From: an uncultured Gammaproteobacteria bacterium | GTDB taxonomy: Bacteria > Pseudomonadota > Gammaproteobacteria > SZUA-229 | Length of the DNA stretch: 34,698 bases | Direction of reading: 5' to 3' | Assembly (NCBI GenBank): GCA_937998645.1 | Contig: CALLCZ010000111.1 | Span: 1-34,698, forward strand | Shown here: piece after piece, positions 31,267-34,698 of the stretch | Position numbering within the stretch: position 1 is the stretch's first letter | Layout: each line of letters opens with the position of its first letter | The notes under the pieces: model-generated | Told to the model about the DNA's origin: nothing | The model's input: only the letters and a program-made list of their open reading frames with translations | The model's database searches: none | Position numbers and translations under genes: made by a program

Positions 31267-31443
31267 ACCGCAGAGGCGCGGAGGCGCAGAGGATAATACT
31301 TGTTTTGTTGAATTAATCCTGATCGGCAGGAGCGGCTTCAGCCGCGAATGATGTCGCAAGTTTACCGGGCAGTTGTTCGCGGCTGAAGCCATTCCTACGC
31401 GCATACCACAAAAAATCTCTGCGCCTCCGCGCCTCTGCGGTGA
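31267..31443. repeat. Composite palindromic repeat, class 1
   Basis: Arms ACCGCAGAGGCGCGGAGGCG (31267-31286) and TCTCTGCGCCTCCGCGCCTC (31417-31436, to 31443) enclose GGAGCGGCTTCAGCCGCGAA (31329-31348) and TTCGCGGCTGAAGCCATTCC (31376-31395). The right inner arm has two changes that break pairing at the end. Confidence 0.87.
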
Positions 31444-31464
31444 ATAAAATGTTATTCAGGACAT

Positions 31465-31492
31465 AAAAAAAGCCGCTACAAAGCGGCTTTTT
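31465..31492 (-). terminator. Rho-independent terminator
   Basis: AGCCGCT (31471-31477), loop ACAA, AGCGGCT (31482-31488) with flanking A and T runs. It lies about 20 bases beyond the stop of the 67-residue minus-strand gene. Confidence 0.88.
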
Positions 31493-31513
31493 CTATTCGA
31501 AGTCGATTAAAGC

Positions 31514-31717
31514 TTAACGCTCGGAACCTGCTTCTTTGTGAGCCATGTCCACGACTTCCATTGCCAGGTCCCTGTACTTCTGGCGGTAACCTGCCAGCTC
31601 ATGGTCTGCGTCCGGCTTGAAGTAATCCTTTGGATCTACGCCATTCTTGTGCTCATACTCGATGAATTTCTTCTGCATTTCGAGCATCTCTTTGATCTTG
31701 GCTGCTTTATCGCTCAT
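31514..31717 (-). CDS. Small helical protein downstream of the DsrC-like gene
   Basis: A 67-residue soluble, highly charged helical protein: AAKIKEMLEMQKKFIEYEHK, NGVDPKDYF, then AGYRQKYRDLAMEVVDMAHK. AAAGG lies about ten bases before the ATG and a strong terminator follows. The first 25 residues have a heptad-like pattern. Family not recognised. It lies in a same-strand run with the DsrC-like and Cas6/Cmx6-like genes near dsrA, so a sulfur-oxidation accessory role is possible. Confidence 0.7.
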   Translation of the reverse strand: MSDKAAKIKEMLEMQKKFIEYEHKNGVDPKDYFKPDADHELAGYRQKYRDLAMEVVDMAHKEAGSER

Positions 31718-31840
31718 GTTATTTACCTTTGTTTGAGTAACCGCCTGATATATAGCGGCTAGTTCTTAAATTCAGTGGCCGAAGTCTATCATTTGGCCAA
31801 AACCGGACCATATACCCCATAAGGGTAAGGTTTGTACGGA

Positions 31841-32161
31841 TTAATAACCGCCTTTACGGGTACTCTGTGGACAACCGCCGATTTTCAGACCCTGCTTTGA
31901 CGGCATGCCGGGGAACATTTCGTACATTTCCTTGGAAGACACTTTGCGGCCCCAGAGCTTGCCCATGGCTTTCATAATGCTGCGCTCGTTGGGCTCATCA
32001 CCATTCAGGGTTTCCTGGCGTACGTAGTTCACTACATCCCAGTGCTCCTGAGTAGGCGCTATTCCTTCTTCGGCGAATATCTCTGCAGCTATTTCTTCAT
32101 TCCAGTCGCCGGAATTAACCAGGTAGCCGTTTTCTGTTCTTTCAACTGATTCAAGTGCCAT
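31841..32161 (-). CDS. DsrC/TusE-family protein lacking the redox cysteines
   Basis: A 106-residue member of the DsrC/TusE sulfur-carrier family: NGYLVNSGDWNEEIAAEIFA, EEGIAPTQEHWDVVNYVRQE, and the C-terminal arm FPGMPSKQGLKIGGCPQSTR then KGGY. Canonical DsrC has a penultimate Cys and a second Cys eleven residues before it, within KQAC...GCV. Here the second position is Leu92 and the end is GGY, so neither is present, and the only cysteine is Cys97, shifted. Cys-poor family members have been called RspA. It therefore probably cannot carry a persulfide or trisulfide in the usual way. A proper DsrC is expected in the dsr operon beyond the window. Confidence 0.85.
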   Translation of the reverse strand: MALESVERTENGYLVNSGDWNEEIAAEIFAEEGIAPTQEHWDVVNYVRQETLNGDEPNERSIMKAMGKLWGRKVSSKEMYEMFPGMPSKQGLKIGGCPQSTRKGGY

Positions 32162-32319
32162 GTCTTCTTACCCTTTAATCTGTTTTAAAAAAAATGCCTG
32201 TAAAATGGAGGGCGAATATTAAAGCAGATTGCTGCAGGATTCCAGATACCCTACCTGAATGGGATAGGTCGAACCCCCATATTGCATAAAGGATCTGGAT
32301 GCCAGGGACCGTCAGGGGG

Positions 32320-33024
32320 CTAGGTACCCGTAAAGTGGGACTTGTCCTCGGTCTCGCCAACGGCACGAATGCCCTTGTGCGGCAGGAAGATGCCGCAGCC
32401 GAAATGCCTTCCGGGGCCGATGCCGGTCTCCTGCAGGCTTAGCGATGTCGCTTTATCGAGGTCGGCAATCATCACGCTGCGTGTCTCGACAGCACCGTCC
32501 TGTGTAGTGATGGTGTGGCCGATACCACAGAGCATCTTGCGCACGTGGATATTGCGCTGTTTCAGCTCATCGACCATCCAGTCCAGGAACTGATCCTCAT
32601 CGAGATGCTGGGGTCCAATAATGTAGCGGGAAAACAGGGTCTGAATCGGGCTCAGCAACTTGACGCTGGCCTCGCCTATTTCAACCGAATAGCCTGAAAT
32701 ATCAAGTGATTCACCGGATATCTGCTTTGCATCCTCAATCTTTTCCCGTGGCACACGCAGATGCATTTTTGCCCGCTTGGACAGGTGCATCAATTCGCCA
32801 TCAGGCGGACGTTCCCAGCCATTGCCGGTGGCCGCGCCATGGATTTGATGAATGCCGATTTCCGGATCTTCTGCTATCCACGGCAGCACTTTATACAGCG
32901 CTTCCGCCAGCTCAAGCGCGTGCATGGTAGGGATTTGCCTGCACTTGATCTTGAAACTCAGATCAACCACATCATCCGGCACTACAAATTCGTTATTCTG
33001 CTTGTCGTCGTCTTCCCAGAGCAC
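32320..33024 (-). CDS. Cas6/Cmx6-family RNA-endonuclease-like protein (orphan)
   Basis: A 234-residue protein that matches the I-MYXAN type Cas6 (Cmx6) pattern: VVDLSFKIKCRQIPTMHALE with His35 in the position of the family's conserved His, GIHQIHGAATGNGW, SKRAKMHLRVPREKIEDAKQ, LDISGYSVEIGEASVKLLSP, FSRYII, and the Gly-rich loop GIGPGRHFGCGIFLP (201-215) near the end. Cas6 proteins cut CRISPR precursor RNA at a hairpin. No CRISPR array and no other cas gene is in this window; the neighbours are sulfur-related. The start is GTG 33024 with no strong ribosome site. Likely fold Cas6-like; function outside CRISPR is open. Confidence 0.8.
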   Translation of the reverse strand: MLWEDDDKQNNEFVVPDDVVDLSFKIKCRQIPTMHALELAEALYKVLPWIAEDPEIGIHQIHGAATGNGWERPPDGELMHLSKRAKMHLRVPREKIEDAKQISGESLDISGYSVEIGEASVKLLSPIQTLFSRYIIGPQHLDEDQFLDWMVDELKQRNIHVRKMLCGIGHTITTQDGAVETRSVMIADLDKATSLSLQETGIGPGRHFGCGIFLPHKGIRAVGETEDKSHFTGT

Positions 33025-33054
33025 ATTTACACCATAATCTGTTAATAAACATCA

Positions 33055-33072
33055 ACCCGTATTAGTACGGGT
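33055..33072 (-). promoter_or_regulatory. Stem-loop upstream of the Cas6/Cmx6-like gene
   Basis: On the minus strand ACCCGTA-CTAA-TACGGGT is a perfect 7-bp stem with a 4-base loop, starting in the stop codon of the 63-residue gene and ending 30 bases before the GTG start. It lacks a T run, so it is not a normal terminator. Size and loop resemble Cas6 substrate hairpins. Confidence 0.5.
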
Positions 33073-33263
33073 CAATCCTGTCGTGAAGTGAATGCCGCTT
33101 CCAGCTTGTCTTCCCAGTCTGACGGGGTGTCCGGGAATTGCGGCTTCACATCCATGCGAAAAAACAGCTCGCCTTCACGCGCGCGCTTTTTCAATTCTGT
33201 CACCAGGTCTTCAAATGACTGCATGTCATGCCCCTGCATGATCACTTCGCTTAACCACAGCAT
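33072..33263 (-). CDS. Small hypothetical protein (63 aa)
   Basis: A 63-residue soluble charged protein: SFEDLVTELKKRAREGELFF, RMDVKPQFPDTPSDWEDKLE and AAFTSRQD at the end. ATG 33263 has AAGGGG upstream; ATG 33221, 14 codons in, also has AGGGG seven bases ahead, so the N-terminus is open. It lies 23 bases after the TauD-like gene and 47 before the Cas6/Cmx6-like gene, apparently in one operon. Family unknown. Confidence 0.6.
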   Translation of the reverse strand: MLWLSEVIMQGHDMQSFEDLVTELKKRAREGELFFRMDVKPQFPDTPSDWEDKLEAAFTSRQD

Positions 33264-33286
33264 AATCTACCCCTTATTGCTCCCGT

Positions 33287-34225
33287 TCATTCAGCGCCCT
33301 GCCGGTTTAATCCAGTCCCTGCTACACGATCGTAGTAACGCGCACGGTACATCAGCCTTTTTTCGTTCCGGCTGTCGTTAAAACCGGTGCGCCTGTGCAG
33401 GACATTATTGCAAATAACGCCTTCGCCAGCATTGAGCCTGTATGTATAGGCAAGATCATCAATATCAAGTATTTCAGTAATTAGATCCGCAGCCTCGCGG
33501 GTGAGTTCATCGTCACGCCAGTCAATATTGCGTTTGCGCGCCGAATAACGCATGTGCAGGCTGCCCGTCAGTGCATCGACGGAGAAAACCGGGCCGACGC
33601 AGGCGCCGCGAATTTCTGCACCGGCATCGACATTTGGCGGGATCGTCATCGCCTCAGGGTGCATCAGTGCCCGTACAAGCGCCGGATTTTCATCGCGCAG
33701 GCGCATGTAGACCAGCTCGTGGTCAATCAGGCTGTTATCACCACCTTCAGCAGCCGGCTGGGCGCAATGCAGGATAAATCCGCGCACCTGGTGCTGCGGC
33801 AAATTGTAATAACCGTCGGTATGCCAGCTGATCGGCCTGTCTGTGTAGGGAATATAGCGGTTGCCCTGCTGCTCAATCACGGTCAGGCTGGTTATGTCAT
33901 CCTCGTCAGAGCGTAAATTGTCGTCCAGGTGCGTCAGCCCGAATTGCAGCCCCAGCTGGTGGACCAGGCGTTTATCAGTCGATGCGTGTTCATCCGAGAC
34001 CTTATATATAGCTGCGTTACATCGACGGCAAAGGTCCTGTATGCGGGACTTCTCCACCGCAGTCAATTCAAATGGATTTTCCACAGCGACGACCAGTTCC
34101 TCAATCACAGGGCGCCGCTCCAGCTTATGATGCCGCCAGGCATGGTAGGCCTCGGCTTCATCCAGGCTGAACGGGCTGCCTGCCAGGCCCGAAATTGCTA
34201 CCCTGTTGTCGATCATCTGCGTCAT
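33287..34225 (-). CDS. TauD/TfdA-family dioxygenase
   Basis: A 312-residue Fe(II)/2-oxoglutarate dioxygenase. Iron ligands are His135-x-Asp137 (ISWHTDGYYN) and His277 (NNVLHRRTGF), with the C-terminal Arg region (EKRLMYRARYY) for 2-oxoglutarate. The N-terminal 110 residues are longer than in TauD itself. Members cut sulfonates such as taurine or oxidise other acids; the substrate here is unknown, and a link to sulfur supply is suggested only by the neighbours. It starts the minus-strand operon, divergent from dsrA by 408 bases. No clear Shine-Dalgarno precedes ATG 34225. Confidence 0.82.
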   Translation of the reverse strand: MTQMIDNRVAISGLAGSPFSLDEAEAYHAWRHHKLERRPVIEELVVAVENPFELTAVEKSRIQDLCRRCNAAIYKVSDEHASTDKRLVHQLGLQFGLTHLDDNLRSDEDDITSLTVIEQQGNRYIPYTDRPISWHTDGYYNLPQHQVRGFILHCAQPAAEGGDNSLIDHELVYMRLRDENPALVRALMHPEAMTIPPNVDAGAEIRGACVGPVFSVDALTGSLHMRYSARKRNIDWRDDELTREAADLITEILDIDDLAYTYRLNAGEGVICNNVLHRRTGFNDSRNEKRLMYRARYYDRVAGTGLNRQGAE

Positions 34226-34527
34226 AGGCGGATGAGATTGCCTTCATCAGGTCTGAAACACAATATCACTATAGGGTGCGAGCACATTATTGAAATCAGT
34301 TCAAAACAATGCTGAGAATCAATCGCATTTGGCATCGACCGTTAAATCAGCAAAAATTTATAAGTTGCTGTTTATACTTGATTATTATTACCAGCCCGAA
34401 AAATCCCATGCAGTTCATAAATAATACACTATCCCTTTCGAGATAACGGCAAATGCCCCTGCCCTCCCAAGGGTAGGATTCTGACTTTCAATATCACCCC
34501 CTAGAATTGCGTCACCTGAATTCAGTG

Positions 34528-34610
34528 TCCTTATAGCGGTATAAGGATATTGTGAATAAAAACTTTTAGGATTAGAATTTGTCGCCCAATTCTAATCTTG
34601 CTTGCAAGCA
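34528..34610 (+). promoter_or_regulatory. dsr promoter with stacked inverted repeats
   Basis: TTGTGA (34550-34555) and TAGAAT (34573-34578) with a 17-base spacer form a good promoter; transcription would start near 34585. Three perfect inverted repeats surround it: TCCTTATA-GCGG-TATAAGGA (34528-34547) just upstream of -35, GATTAGAATT / AATTCTAATC (34570-34597) over -10 and the start site, and TGCTTGCAAGCA (34599-34610). AGGAG (34622-34626) is the ribosome site. The rest of 34226-34527 shows no gene. Confidence 0.6.
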
Positions 34611-34633
34611 GATAAGCCAATAGGAGACGACCC

Positions 34634-34698
34634 ATGGCCAAAAAGATTTACGAAACCCCGATGTTGGATGAGCTGGAAAACGGCCCCTGGCCCAGCTT
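34634..34698 (+). CDS. dsrA: Dissimilatory sulfite reductase alpha subunit, start only
   Basis: The 21 visible codons read MAKKIYETPMLDELENGPWP and S. TPMLD-x-LE-x-GPWPS is the typical DsrA N-terminus in sulfur-oxidising bacteria (for example A. vinosum TPMLDQLETGPWPSF). DsrA with DsrB forms the sirohaem sulfite reductase that, run in reverse, oxidises sulfur from stored globules in the cytoplasm. The gene is cut by the window end. AGGAG lies seven bases before the ATG. The type (oxidative or reductive) cannot be settled from this fragment, but the neighbours favour the oxidative form. Confidence 0.85.
   Translation, partial: MAKKIYETPMLDELENGPWPS

Noticed and set aside
7231..31443. Dispersed arms as a CRISPR array for the Cas6/Cmx6-like protein
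   Set aside because: Copies are kilobases apart, inverted in pairs and without spacer-sized intervals, so they are not an array.

Overview
The window looks like a chromosomal segment of a sulfur-oxidising gammaproteobacterium (Chromatiales-like). The strongest pointer is the last 65 bases, which encode the first residues of DsrA (TPMLDELENGPWPS), the alpha subunit of dissimilatory sulfite reductase. So the window stops just as the reverse-Dsr operon begins. Further support comes from a probable DsrS, a DsrC/TusE-family protein, a Cas6/Cmx6-family protein and a TauD/TfdA dioxygenase near that locus. The dapC-dapD-yffB lysine genes and an RND efflux pair fit the same lineage. All family names come from reading the translated sequence; no search was run.

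Left part (1-13 kb): a lipoprotein of DUF4156 type between decayed PEP-CTERM-like tails; two small unknown proteins; an OmpA/TSP3 envelope protein; a membrane-fusion protein plus RND pump operon; a large DUF5666-type lipoprotein; a nuclease-fold exported protein with altered catalytic residues; a His/Gly/Lys-rich periplasmic protein; a broken CxxCH lipoprotein gene; and an exported SRPBCC-like protein.

Middle (13-26 kb): a small c-type cytochrome-domain lipoprotein, a VOC protein, dapC-dapD-yffB, a response regulator with a degenerate GGDEF domain, and a minus-strand module of MoxR ATPase, metallopeptidase/VWA protein, DsrS-like protein and a 185-residue unknown. A PlsC-type acyltransferase gene sits between two copies of the moxR 5' end.

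Right part (26-34.7 kb): several small unknown proteins, two Fe(II)/2OG oxygenases, a GNAT enzyme, and a minus-strand group (TauD-like, 63-residue protein, Cas6/Cmx6-like, DsrC-like, 67-residue protein) divergent from dsrA. The 408-bp gap before dsrA carries a good sigma-70-type promoter overlapped by stacked perfect inverted repeats.

The window is also saturated with dispersed composite palindromic repeats. Outer arms read ACCGCAGAGGCGC... (class 1) or TCTCGCAGAGGCGC... (class 2), and many enclose an inner hairpin of the GGAGCGGCTTTAGCCGCGAA type. There are about ten copies, mostly within about 25 nt of a stop codon, some nested, some inside operons. One copy encloses a complete GxxExxY (PD-(D/E)xK-like) gene, which suggests a gene-carrying mobile cassette. 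No rRNA, tRNA, CRISPR array or classical IS transposase was seen.
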